A DNA stretch of 64,000 nucleotides, from the NCBI RefSeq assembly GCF_008014775.2, contig NZ_CP144914.1, positions 1,922,001 to 1,986,000 on the forward strand, read 5' to 3'. Below are positions 19,509 through 28,135 of this stretch, piece after piece. Below the pieces are notes generated by a model. That model searched no databases, was not told the DNA's origin, and saw only the letters and a program-made list of their open reading frames with translations. The stretch's first letter is position 1; every line of letters starts with the position of its first letter. Made by a program: the position numbers and the translations under genes. Origin of the DNA: Alkalicoccus halolimnae. GTDB lineage: Bacteria > Bacillota > Bacilli > Bacillales > Salisediminibacteriaceae.

Positions 19509-20243
19509 TTATATCCGCCTTCTTTTACGAGCTACGGCATTCGTCTCCCGAATTAACGAATAGAGGGATTTATACTTTGTGGAAGCGGCCTCGTTAAGCA
19601 GAACAGAAAATATTTCTGCGGTTATTTTCGCATCATTCAGAGCATGGTGACGTTCTATGACCGGCATATGAAATCTCCTTAGAAATCCATCCAGGCTGTT
19701 ATCTTTTCCGGGAAAAAGCAGTTCTGCCAGCTGGAACGAGTCCAGAACGGGAAGTTTCACTTCAGGAAGCAGCCATTTTCTGCACATTATTTCCATAAAC
19801 GGCACATCGAAACTTGCCGGATGAGCTACCAGCACACGATTTTTCGTGAAATCGAGAAACTGGGAGAGCATCTCTGGAAACGCTGTCCCTTTACTTGTCT
19901 CTGTTTCTGTCAGGCCCGTTAATGAAGAAACAACCGGAGGAACGGGTTTACACGATTGAACCAGGGAATAATAAGTTTCAAGCGGAGTGGATTCAAACTT
20001 CAGAGCTCCTATCGAAATAATTTCATCCCCGAGCGGAGCTGTAAATCCGGTCGTTTCCAGGTCAAAAATAGTATAATCCGCTTTTTCCAATGCACAGTTG
20101 GCAGGGAGAGGCAGGCGGTTTATTTCTTCTATCTTTTTGCGGGCGTAAAGCCAGCTGTCTTTGTTCTCTGTAATCCACTTCTTACGATAGCGGATAAAGT
20201 TCGGGCGGTCTTTTAAAAGGTAGGTTGTCATGTGTCTCCACAT
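19509..20243 (-). CDS. DnaQ-like 3'-5' exonuclease
   Basis: DEDDh exonuclease of 244 aa. Motif I is FDLETTGF, motif II is VLVAHPASFDVPFM, and motif III is HHALNDAKITAEIF. An N-terminal 50-residue basic extension precedes the domain. It starts two bases after the stop of the DUF294 gene, so it is the last gene of a four-gene operon with mrfA and mrfB. DUF294-exonuclease pairs are known in other bacteria, where a nucleotide-sensing module accompanies a DnaQ nuclease; its target is unknown. ATG 20231 is an alternative start behind GGAGA. Confidence 0.88.
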   Translation of the reverse strand: MWRHMTTYLLKDRPNFIRYRKKWITENKDSWLYARKKIEEINRLPLPANCALEKADYTIFDLETTGFTAPLGDEIISIGALKFESTPLETYYSLVQSCKPVPPVVSSLTGLTETETSKGTAFPEMLSQFLDFTKNRVLVAHPASFDVPFMEIMCRKWLLPEVKLPVLDSFQLAELLFPGKDNSLDGFLRRFHMPVIERHHALNDAKITAEIFSVLLNEAASTKYKSLYSLIRETNAVARKRRRI

Positions 20244-20245
20244 AA

Positions 20246-22162
20246 TTAAATCCCTTTGCTCTTCTGGAAGCTGAGTTCACTCATCTGCTGAAGCCGTTTG
20301 GAAATGATCAGTGCTTCCTTCAGCTGTCTTCGATCATCTTTTTCAAGATCGAAAGGAGCTATTTCATTCGTCAGCTTCTTTTCGGACCGCAGCTCCCTTA
20401 GATTCTGCTTCAAACGGTGGTAGTGGAGTACGTCCATCGCCAGCTTTGCGTTTTTCACATCTCTTGGATGAAAGACTTCCAGCTTTTCTAGAGCATCGAG
20501 GCGTGCTGTTGTACTGACTTCGTTTACTCCGTAACGAATGGCGAAGATCCGGACTCCGTTGACGATCTGCATCAGCGCCGCTTTTTTAATATCTATCGTC
20601 TTTTTCTTCCCGCGGACTACCATTCTGCCAAAAGGGTTAATTGGTACGCGGAAACGCAGAGTATCTTTCATCAGCATTGCCTGCATCAGCTTTCCATGCT
20701 GAATTCTTTCTGTAACGACCTCCCGCAGCCTTTCTGCGAGCGTAAAATCACCAAAAATCGGCCGGTAATCAATAAAAATCGTGAAGTCCCTTATTTCCTG
20801 GCTTTCACTTTCCCTGACCCAGCGGAAAACTTCTTCTTTCCATTCATCAATCCCGCGGCACCATTTCCGCTCCCGGGCCATTATTCCACCGCTGCATTCC
20901 GGAAAACCGGCATCAGCCAGAATCCTGTTAACTTTTGCCGCAAAAAGATGAAAGTAATCTTCCACGCGCCTCCAGTTCTTCATATGCCTGTAATTGTCCA
21001 GTATTAATCCGTTGTCCTGATCTGTACTGAACGCTTGTTCTCGTCTCCCCTGACTTCCCATAACAATAAAACAGTAATTGATCGGCGGAGGACCGTATCC
21101 TTCTTTTTTCATCGCTCGGAGGGCAAACTGAATCGCTTTTCGGTGGAGCTGATCATTGTAGCTGGAAATAAATTCGCAAACTTCTGTTGGATGCGTCCGT
21201 TCATTCAGCAGTGCTTCTGTGAAGGCGTGAAAATCCGGATGAAACTTGGGAGCCACTGCCATAAGTTCTTTTATCGTCTCTGCATGCTGAAGCCTGTAGG
21301 AAAGGTGCAGATATTTCGAATCCTGCAGCTGGAGGAAGGATTCGGCCATGAGGATTCCGACCACACTCTCTCCGCGCATCACCGGAACAAGGTCAATGTA
21401 ATCATCCTTAAAGAAAGTCAGCACTTCATAGCTGAAAGCGTGCTCCTGAATAGTCTGCGGACGGTCTTCCATCCACCGGGAAATCCGCTCCTTCCTGCCT
21501 CCGGTCAGAAGCCCTCTGATAATGTGCTGCTGCGTTAAAACTCCCTGGAGGGATCCTTCCTCATTTACCGCCACCAGCCCGGCAGAATTCTCTTCAGAAA
21601 GCATTTCAGCAGCTTGTTCCAACGTGCAGTTATCCCGTATCGTACGGGCTCTTTCCATAATCATATGGACACGAGTCCGGAACAATCCGATATTTTCTCT
21701 GTCACTTACGCTCCGCTCTTTTTTAATTTCATCATAAAGAGATTTCATCCGGTCCCCGATACCTGTAAGCACGACTTCACTGAAAGCTTCATTTTCTGCC
21801 ATAAGATCAAGAAAGATATTTCTTTTAAACCGGAGCGTTTCACAATCCTCCAGAGCCTTTACTGAAAAATTCATCTGTCCTCCTGCAAGCAGAATCATGA
21901 GACCAATCAAATCTCCAGGATAATAGAACCTCACGGAAATGTGCTGCCCGTCGTCGCGGTGCAGCACATTTTTAGCAATTCCCTGAAGCAGAAAAAACAC
22001 TTCCACTTCTTCATCTTCTTCGTGAAACAGAAATTCATTTTCTTTAAAAGAGGCCGGTGAAGATTCATCGAGCATTCTTGTGAACTGTTCTTCGGTAAGA
22101 AGGTCAAATGGAAATGAGTTCCTTAGAACATCTTTATAATTAGTATGAAGTCCGGTATTCAT
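20246..22162 (-). CDS. cNMP-binding, CBS-pair and DUF294 nucleotidyltransferase-like protein
   Basis: Multidomain protein of 638 aa. Residues 1-140 form a Crp-like cyclic-nucleotide-binding domain (RFYYPGDLIGLMILLAGG). Residues 155-280 form a CBS pair (TIRDNCTLEQAAEML and IDLVPVMRGESVVGILM). Residues 300-470 are the DUF294 nucleotidyltransferase-like core with GSQGRREQAFSTDQDNGLI, resembling the GlnD active site. The rest is DUF294_C. It may sense a nucleotide or transfer a nucleotidyl group to a partner. The start codon shares a base with the mrfB stop (TAATG) and the DnaQ gene follows, so all are tightly coupled. Confidence 0.88.
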   Translation of the reverse strand: MNTGLHTNYKDVLRNSFPFDLLTEEQFTRMLDESSPASFKENEFLFHEEDEEVEVFFLLQGIAKNVLHRDDGQHISVRFYYPGDLIGLMILLAGGQMNFSVKALEDCETLRFKRNIFLDLMAENEAFSEVVLTGIGDRMKSLYDEIKKERSVSDRENIGLFRTRVHMIMERARTIRDNCTLEQAAEMLSEENSAGLVAVNEEGSLQGVLTQQHIIRGLLTGGRKERISRWMEDRPQTIQEHAFSYEVLTFFKDDYIDLVPVMRGESVVGILMAESFLQLQDSKYLHLSYRLQHAETIKELMAVAPKFHPDFHAFTEALLNERTHPTEVCEFISSYNDQLHRKAIQFALRAMKKEGYGPPPINYCFIVMGSQGRREQAFSTDQDNGLILDNYRHMKNWRRVEDYFHLFAAKVNRILADAGFPECSGGIMARERKWCRGIDEWKEEVFRWVRESESQEIRDFTIFIDYRPIFGDFTLAERLREVVTERIQHGKLMQAMLMKDTLRFRVPINPFGRMVVRGKKKTIDIKKAALMQIVNGVRIFAIRYGVNEVSTTARLDALEKLEVFHPRDVKNAKLAMDVLHYHRLKQNLRELRSEKKLTNEIAPFDLEKDDRRQLKEALIISKRLQQMSELSFQKSKGI

Positions 22163-23361
22163 TAAAGCTTATCCCCTTTTTTTCTTAGTCGTGCGTGCCT
22201 TTTGTTCAATTTGGCTTTTATCTGCACGTCTGTCTCCAATCGCAGTCCTTCTTCTGTCACGATAAGAGATTCGGAAATGTTTTTGTAATAATGCTCATAC
22301 AGTTTTGCCAGCTCTTCCATCGCTTCAGGCAGCGGATAATGATTTTTTCGAACCCTTTCCAAAAGAACGACGGCCTCTTCCGGTTTCTTCTGCTTTCTTT
22401 TATTAAGGGCGAGGCGGTAAATTCTCTGCTGGGACGGTTTTTCGGCTTTTCGTTCCGCTTCAAGCCAGTGCCACTCTGCTTTTTTAAATTGTTTGAGTGA
22501 TTCCCACCAATGGGCGGCCGCCTCATGCTCCTGAGGGCTTGTATGGGTTGATTCGGCCGTTAATTTTTCCGCGAGCAGTGTATAAAGCTGCACGAGCGAG
22601 CGTACATCCTGGTCATGGTGATCAATAATTCCTTGTAAAGGTGCAGGATCATCCGACTGCAGATAATCAAAATAAAGCAGCGGAGCCAGGCTCCCCGGAG
22701 TGTCACCTGTCCGCTTTTGACCGAGCTTTTCTGCTTCTACGATAGAAAGCCGGCAGGACGGAAGTTCCTCTTTCCAGAACCTTCTCGCAGCGTGGAGAAG
22801 ATCAATATGGCCGGTTTCCGGAAGTTTAGGCAGCTCCCTTCTTAGAAAAGCATGACGGGAACGGACCTGCGGCCAATCGAATGATTTTCCATTGTAGGAA
22901 ACGAGGATATCATCTTCTTCAAAATCCTCCAGAAACCCTCCTAAAAAGGCAGCTTCGTTTTCAGGTCCCGGGAGAAAATGCTGAGTAACTTCTATGCCAA
23001 GAGGATTCACTCTTGCATAACCGATTAAAAAGATGACCGTTCCTGCTCCGGTGGAGAGCCCGGTCGTTTCCGTGTCAAAAAAAAGCAGTTTTTCCACCGG
23101 CTGTTTAAACTGAAGCGGGTGAACTTCTGAATCCCCCTGCCAGAAAGACTCCAGTTTTTTCATTCTTTCATAAAGCGAAGGGTCACTCCATTCATAAACG
23201 ATCTTTCTTCTGTAGGATCTTCCGTCTTCCAGATAAAACGGATAAAACCCAATATTGGAAAGGGCAGATTTATCTTCAGCCGATTCGTATACGTCCGGGC
23301 CCGCTTCTTTTTCTTCCGGTAAATGCGTTTTCATTCTCATCAGCTTTTTTTTCAGGCTCAC
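22162..23361 (-). CDS. mrfB: Exonuclease MrfB (YprB)
   Basis: RNase-H-like DEDDh exonuclease of 399 aa that works with MrfA in repair of mitomycin C damage in B. subtilis. Motifs are FFDTETTGLSTG (around residue 93), VSYNGKSFDWPQVRSRH, and HHDQDVRSLVQLY. The C-terminal 100 residues are TPR-like helical repeats. It starts at GTG inside the mrfA stop (GTGA overlap), a classic coupled arrangement. Length and domain order match B. subtilis YprB. Confidence 0.92.
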   Translation of the reverse strand: MSLKKKLMRMKTHLPEEKEAGPDVYESAEDKSALSNIGFYPFYLEDGRSYRRKIVYEWSDPSLYERMKKLESFWQGDSEVHPLQFKQPVEKLLFFDTETTGLSTGAGTVIFLIGYARVNPLGIEVTQHFLPGPENEAAFLGGFLEDFEEDDILVSYNGKSFDWPQVRSRHAFLRRELPKLPETGHIDLLHAARRFWKEELPSCRLSIVEAEKLGQKRTGDTPGSLAPLLYFDYLQSDDPAPLQGIIDHHDQDVRSLVQLYTLLAEKLTAESTHTSPQEHEAAAHWWESLKQFKKAEWHWLEAERKAEKPSQQRIYRLALNKRKQKKPEEAVVLLERVRKNHYPLPEAMEELAKLYEHYYKNISESLIVTEEGLRLETDVQIKAKLNKRHARLRKKGDKL

Positions 23362-25643
23362 TCTTCTTCCTCCTCGCTCACAAAGCTTAAAAGCTTCAAT
23401 ACCCAGGCTTTTACCTTCATGCTTTCATCCGAACCAGGTATTCCAGTACAGGAAGGGCATCCGCCTTCGCAGGGACAGTGCCAGACATAATCGAGAGCTT
23501 TTTCCAAAACAAGCTGGGACTGGTCAAAAACTTTGGAAGCAAGGCCGATGCCTCCCGGATACCTGTCATAGAGATAAACAGTAGGAAGTTCTGCATGAAC
23601 AGATTTCACTTCTGGAACGGCATGCAGATCCTGTTTGTCACACATCACATGTACTGAAGCGACATGCTGAAGCACATAGGCAAGCCCGATCAGAACCTGT
23701 TCAATTTCATCTTCCCCGAGTTCTTCAAAAAGTTCTGCCGTAAATTCCAGCATCATCCCTTCTGTATGGAGTTCCTGCTCGGGCAGATGAATCGGGCCTG
23801 ATCCGATATTTTCAAATGTATCGAGTTTAATTTTTTTAAAGATCGTTGCCATCGCTGTCACCATTACATCTCCATACTGAATAACGGCGTCCGACACTTT
23901 TTTCTCTTTGTCTACAGCAAGAACGGTCAGTTTAACTGCCAGGTTCGCATCCGTAAAATAATCGACACTTACCTGCCGGACAAATGCTTTTTTCTCATCC
24001 CAGTCCAGAAATTCCACTTGATGCTGGGTCCCTTCGTGCAGGTAAATCGCTTCGTCATGCAGCAATGTCAGAGCACTGAATGTATCCATTTCACCGATGA
24101 CACGATGGGCCGATGTATCTGTCTGGTCAATAATGACGACGTTTTCCTGAGAAGCAGAACGCAGACTGATATTATGGGCAGGGAAAGCATCGTTCATCCA
24201 GTACCACTTTGACCCTCGTTCGTGAAGAACCCTTGTTTCTGTTAAATAATCAAGCAGCTCCTCGACCTCTTCGGAAGCGAGATCATCGAAGGCTTCTCCT
24301 TTCCGAAAAGGAAGCTCATAAGCGGCACACTTAATATGATCAATCAGAATGATTAAATTATCTTTATTAATTCTCGCAGATTCCGGAGAACCTTCAAAAA
24401 AATATTCAGGGTGACTGAATACGTACTGATCCAGAGGGGTCGAGCTCGCTACCATCAGGACGAGCGATTCCTCCTGGCGTCTGCCTGCTCTGCCTGCCTG
24501 CTGCCAGCTGGAGGCGATCGAACCCGGGTACCCGCTCATAACGCATACCTGCAGCTGTCCGATGTCCACACCGAGCTCCAGGGCGTTTGTACTTACCACC
24601 CCTATTGTTTCTCCGCTTCGCAGGCCCCGTTCAATCTCACGCCGCTGGTTTGGAAGGTAGCCGCCTCTGTAGCCTCTGATGGAGCGCTTCATATATTCGT
24701 CTTTTATCAACTGCTGAAGATGACTTAAGATTATTTCGACACGGACTCTGCTTCGTGCAAAAACGATCGTCTGAATTTTTTCCTTTAGAAAGGAAGCCGC
24801 AAGTTCATTAACTACTTTTGTAGCACTTTTCCGTATATTCAACTGTTCATGTACGATCGGCGGATTGTAAAACGCTATATGCTTTTTCCCTCTCGGAGCT
24901 CCGTTATTATCAATGAGGGTCACTTCTTCTCCGAGAAGATTTTCCGCAAGTTCCTCCGGGTTGGCAATTGTGGCTGATGTGCAGATAAAAGTTGGGTTAC
25001 TTCCGTAATAAGCACACAGCCTTTTTAAACGGCGGATGACGTTTGCTACGTGGGAACCAAAAACGCCCCGGTACGTATGGAGCTCATCAATAACGATGGT
25101 TTCCAGATTTTCAAATAGAGAGATCCATTTTGTGTGGTGCGGCAGTATTGCTGCGTGCAGCATATCCGGATTTGTAATAACTACATGACCGGCTTTTCTC
25201 ACAACCTGACGGATATTGGAAGGCGTATCTCCATCGTAAGTATAGCTTTTCAAATTTACTTCCATTTCATCAACAAGTTCATTTAATTCTGTTTTTTGAT
25301 CCTGGGCCAGTGCTTTCGTTGGAAATAGATAAAGAGCTCGCGCATTTGGCTGCTCCAGATAACGATCCACTACTGGGAGGTTATAGCAAAGCGTCTTTCC
25401 GGAAGCAGTCGGCGTAACAGCTACTATATTTTCTCCGCGCTTCACTGCATCATACGAACTCCGCTGGTGGGTATACAGTTCCTTAATGCCTCTTTTCTGC
25501 AGAGCCTCTTTCAAGGTCTGATCAAGATTCGAAGGAAACGGCGATGTTTTCGCCTTGAGTTCTGCTGTTTCATGCCAGTAGGCAATATGTGGATCATTCC
25601 GTAATTCTTCTATTAATTCCGCAAGGGGCTTTTTCCCTATCAT
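23358..25643 (-). CDS. mrfA: DEXH helicase MrfA (YprA)
   Basis: Superfamily 2 helicase of 761 aa with the DUF1998 C-terminal domain, a DNA repair helicase for mitomycin adducts in B. subtilis. Walker A is TPTASGKT, motif II is DELH in VIDELHTYRG, and motif VI is QQAGRAGRRQ. Four cysteines in HCPCEGGCPSC near the C-terminus bind a metal. The start at ATG 25643 is chosen because AAAAGGAG at 25658-25651 gives seven-base spacing; upstream in-frame ATGs lack a site. It is the first gene of the mrfA-mrfB-DUF294-dnaQ operon. Confidence 0.93.
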   Translation of the reverse strand: MIGKKPLAELIEELRNDPHIAYWHETAELKAKTSPFPSNLDQTLKEALQKRGIKELYTHQRSSYDAVKRGENIVAVTPTASGKTLCYNLPVVDRYLEQPNARALYLFPTKALAQDQKTELNELVDEMEVNLKSYTYDGDTPSNIRQVVRKAGHVVITNPDMLHAAILPHHTKWISLFENLETIVIDELHTYRGVFGSHVANVIRRLKRLCAYYGSNPTFICTSATIANPEELAENLLGEEVTLIDNNGAPRGKKHIAFYNPPIVHEQLNIRKSATKVVNELAASFLKEKIQTIVFARSRVRVEIILSHLQQLIKDEYMKRSIRGYRGGYLPNQRREIERGLRSGETIGVVSTNALELGVDIGQLQVCVMSGYPGSIASSWQQAGRAGRRQEESLVLMVASSTPLDQYVFSHPEYFFEGSPESARINKDNLIILIDHIKCAAYELPFRKGEAFDDLASEEVEELLDYLTETRVLHERGSKWYWMNDAFPAHNISLRSASQENVVIIDQTDTSAHRVIGEMDTFSALTLLHDEAIYLHEGTQHQVEFLDWDEKKAFVRQVSVDYFTDANLAVKLTVLAVDKEKKVSDAVIQYGDVMVTAMATIFKKIKLDTFENIGSGPIHLPEQELHTEGMMLEFTAELFEELGEDEIEQVLIGLAYVLQHVASVHVMCDKQDLHAVPEVKSVHAELPTVYLYDRYPGGIGLASKVFDQSQLVLEKALDYVWHCPCEGGCPSCTGIPGSDESMKVKAWVLKLLSFVSEEEEE

Positions 25644-25982
25644 AATCATTCTCCTTTTCCGCACAGAACCTTCTCTAAAGTTTATCGAATAGACGTTTGC
25701 AGAGCAACTCACTCCGCTGTTTTAAAATCAGATAATTCGCAGGTTCCCGCCCACCATGTTCTTTCATTTTAGCTGTGTTGAAGCTTTAACAGGGACATTC
25801 ATGCAAAATCTTAACACCATAATGGATGAAAATGGCCTTCTATAGGAATGAAACTTCTCTTCTAAACCGGTAAGAAGGGGTTTTCTCTATGCGAAGGTAG
25901 ATGCTGCCCGGCCTTTTAAACGTTAGCTGGCGGGCACATGGGGCAACGAGGCGCTAAAGGACGAGCCGAAGATCCACAGACC

Positions 25983-26047
25983 GCAGGGAAGAAGGGATCA
26001 GCTGAGGCCGGCCCGCCCGGAAAGTGTGCCCATGGAAACAAAAGGAC
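25983..26047 (+). repeat. GC-rich dispersed intergenic repeat, copy 1
   Basis: In the 595-base gap between mrfA and the deacetylase gene, roughly 25920-26052 is much richer in G and C than its flanks and shows no coding signal. The core 25983-26047 resembles the minus strand of 42251-42323: both contain GCAGG, GAAG or GAGAAAG, GCTGA, GGC.GGCC and end in A-rich AACA..GGAC. It looks like one of the dispersed intergenic elements known in Bacillaceae. A minus-strand reading frame through it is spurious. The rest of the gap holds only the deacetylase terminator. Confidence 0.45.
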
Positions 26048-26195
26048 CCGTTTATCACTTATCAATTTTATTTTCAAGGCAGCCTTCTTTTTAACAACAG
26101 CCTTCTGATTCATTTTTCTGGAAAAACGAAAAAATTCAGTAATGAAACGACTGTGAAATATAAGTTTTATGCTTTTCTATCATAATATATACTGT

Positions 26196-26228
26196 TAAAA
26201 AGCCGCTTCACATAAAAAGAAGCGGCTT
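26196..26228 (-). terminator. Terminator after the polysaccharide deacetylase gene
   Basis: On the minus strand AAGCCGCTTC and GAAGCGGCTT (ten perfect pairs) are followed by TTTTAA. It begins ten bases after the deacetylase stop codon, which suggests the gene is a genuine transcription unit. Confidence 0.85.
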
Positions 26229-26238
26229 AAAAAATCAT

Positions 26239-26865
26239 TCATAATAAAGCGGTCTTGTAATTTCTATTTCGTATCTCCTGAAGCAGCTCGGGCAGAATGT
26301 CTCTTGTCTGCCGAAATTCGTGGAGAAGGATTACAGCCCCGGGGTTAAGATGCTCAGTAATATTGCGGATAATCGATTCCGGGGATTGTTTAAGTTCCCA
26401 ATCGAGAGAGGCCAGACTCCATAAAACAGTTTTCATTCCCAGAGAGGAAGCGGCATCAACAGTATCTTTATTATATTTACCGTAAGGAGGTCGGAAAAAC
26501 TCCGGGCTGATACCAGTAATTTGCGTCATTTCTCTTACACTGACTTGTAAATGCTTCCACTGTTTTTCCGGAGAAAGGCGTGTAAAATCAACATGGCGAT
26601 GACCATGGCTTCCAAGACCGTGCCCTTCTTTATATAAGTTTTCCCACGGCCGGGAAGCATAGAGCCGGCTCGTCTGCCAAAAAAAGTAAGCATTCATGTT
26701 TTCTTTATTTAATGAACGCAGAATATCGTTTGTATACTTTCCCGGTCCATCATCAAACGTTAATGTAATTTGATTATTTCTCCCATCAATTTCCGTAACA
26801 ACTTGAGGGTCATTGAAGCTGAACTCAACTTCGTTGTAAATTATTCATGGACTTTTGTGGATCAT
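26239..26865 (-). CDS. Polysaccharide deacetylase with an in-frame TGA at codon 7
   Basis: NodB-homology carbohydrate deacetylase. The whole catalytic set is present: TFDDGPG (metal-binding Asp), SHGHRH (metal-binding His pair), RPPYGKY, LASLDWE and ILLHE. An ATG at 26865 behind GGGGGAG opens the frame, but codon 7 (26847-26845) is TGA. From there to TFDDGPG no ATG, GTG or TTG occurs, and the first internal ATG (26697) lies beyond the catalytic Asp. A complete enzyme therefore needs UGA decoding or a non-standard start. A hairpin at 26832-26815 is placed like a bacterial SECIS. A TGG-to-TGA nonsense mutation is the main alternative. No signal peptide is visible. Total 208 codons before the final stop. 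Confidence 0.6.
26815..26832 (-). promoter_or_regulatory. Candidate bacterial SECIS hairpin in the deacetylase gene
   Basis: On the minus strand GAAGTTG pairs with CAGCTTC (seven pairs, one G-U) around an AGTT loop. The loop begins 19 bases after the TGA at 26847-26845. A G lies in the first two loop positions, as in known bacterial SECIS elements, and the GTT resembles the selD and selW hairpins of this window. Confidence 0.4.
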
Positions 26866-26937
26866 AGCAGTCTCCCCCTCTGAGGAAGTTTACAATTCCG
26901 TATATTTGCAATAAAATCCTAACTTCCCGACAAATGA

Positions 26938-27159
26938 GGAATCAAAATCGAAGGCGGCTTTAATAAATGGATTGACCACATGCACCATTATTATGCGGAC
27001 CTGCTCGAAATAAACTTAAAACAACATATAAATACTTTGCTTTCATCAAGCTTGCGGCCTGAATACCTTATAAACAATCCGCATCCCGCTTTTTTCTTAT
27101 ATTATCACAAAACACGTGATATAAACCAGTTTCCGATATTAGCGGCGCAGGTAGTTTAA
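26938..27159 (+). pseudogene. Unidentified open frame, possible gene remnant
   Basis: An open frame of 73 codons runs from just after a TGA (26935-26937) to TAA at 27157-27159; the only ATG start (26980) would give 59 residues. The translation contains GGFNKWIDHMHHYYADLL and NNPHPAFFLYYHK, which looks protein-like, rich in aromatic residues and with balanced charge. It has no clear ribosome binding site and overlaps the 3' end of the convergent hydrolase by 21 bases. I do not recognise it. It may be the tail of a decayed gene. Confidence 0.25.
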
Positions 27160-28071
27160 AAGTTGATGTTCCACTGCTTTTCGTAAGCTTCTTTGTTCAT
27201 TCAGAAGCTGATGCCTTGCACGCGGAAAAAAAGAGACCTGGAGATTACTGCATTTTCTTCGGAAAAAACGAAGATTTTTCCGCCAGTCAACTGTCGTATC
27301 TTTTCCTCCCTGTATGATATAAACATCGCCCCTGTACAAAGGACAGTCATTAATATGTAATTGCCAGGTTTCGAGAGCTTTCAACCATTCTGTATACATC
27401 CACTGAGCCTGCAGTGGGTCTTTTTTAGTAAAAACATGATACTGCCTATCTTTGGAATTTCTTTTAAACCTCCTTTTCTGCCGGGGGATTATATTTCCGA
27501 ATAGTCGCATCGATCCCCGCAGGGCAGGCCAGCGCAAGGGAAGATACAGTGGGGCTGCGAGCAGAAGTTTGTCAAACAAAACCCATTTATTACAAGCTGC
27601 CTGAAAAAGAACAGCCGCTCCGGTGCTGTGCCCAAGGCCAAAACAAGCACCCGAAGGAAGATAATATTTCATGAGATCATAAGCTTTTTTTACAGTTTCT
27701 GCATATTCATCAAACGAAGAAATATGCCCTTCTTCTCCCTGAGACATCCCATGACCCGGAAGATCCACAGCCGCAACGTTATAACCTTCCTTAAGCAGTA
27801 CATTCACGGTACGGGACAGCCCTCCGGAATGATCCAGGTATCCATGTACAATCAGTATCGTTCCTTTGTTTTCTTCTGAATAAAACAGCTGAAAGAAAAT
27901 TTTTCGAATATTAACTTCTGTGAAACCTGCCCGGTAGGCAGCAAATTTAGTTTTATCGAATTCATAAAAAGAAAGATAGTGCTGAAGACGCCGGTTTTTT
28001 AAATGACTGTTTATTTGCTCCAGATTTAGTTCGTTTTCTATTCCAGCATAAAGCGAGCTTTTTTTTACCAT
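27139..28071 (-). CDS. Alpha/beta hydrolase (lysophospholipase-like)
   Basis: Serine hydrolase of 310 aa with the alpha/beta fold. The oxyanion strand ILIVHGYLDHSGG, the nucleophile elbow GLGHSTGA (Ser), an acid in IIQGGKDTTVDW and the C-terminal histidine in RARHQLLNE form the expected triad. It resembles monoacylglycerol lipase / lysophospholipase L2-type enzymes (Hydrolase_4). It is cytoplasmic with no signal peptide. It follows the PfpI gene on the same strand, separated by a hairpin. Substrate unknown. Confidence 0.85.
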   Translation of the reverse strand: MVKKSSLYAGIENELNLEQINSHLKNRRLQHYLSFYEFDKTKFAAYRAGFTEVNIRKIFFQLFYSEENKGTILIVHGYLDHSGGLSRTVNVLLKEGYNVAAVDLPGHGMSQGEEGHISSFDEYAETVKKAYDLMKYYLPSGACFGLGHSTGAAVLFQAACNKWVLFDKLLLAAPLYLPLRWPALRGSMRLFGNIIPRQKRRFKRNSKDRQYHVFTKKDPLQAQWMYTEWLKALETWQLHINDCPLYRGDVYIIQGGKDTTVDWRKNLRFFRRKCSNLQVSFFPRARHQLLNEQRSLRKAVEHQLLNYLRR

Positions 28072-28106
28072 TTTTCCGCCCCTTTTTAAAGTTTGAAACT
28101 ATAGAA

Positions 28107-28129
28107 CGGCTGCTCCAAAAGAGCAGCCG
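28107..28129 (-). terminator. Hairpin between the PfpI and hydrolase genes
   Basis: CGGCTGCTC and GAGCAGCCG form nine perfect pairs with a five-base loop, seven bases after the PfpI stop. There is no strong T-run, so termination may be weak and the hydrolase may still be read through. Confidence 0.5.
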
Positions 28130-28135
28130 CACCTG

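Noticed and set aside
25916..26113. 65-codon minus-strand frame in the mrfA-deacetylase gap
   Set aside because: It lies in the GC-rich repeat, has biased composition (Pro, Ala, Cys), no ribosome binding site and no recognisable domain.
26935..26937. A further Sec codon before the open frame at 26938
   Set aside because: No stable hairpin follows, a TAA lies a few codons upstream, and there is no start codon or ribosome binding site before it.
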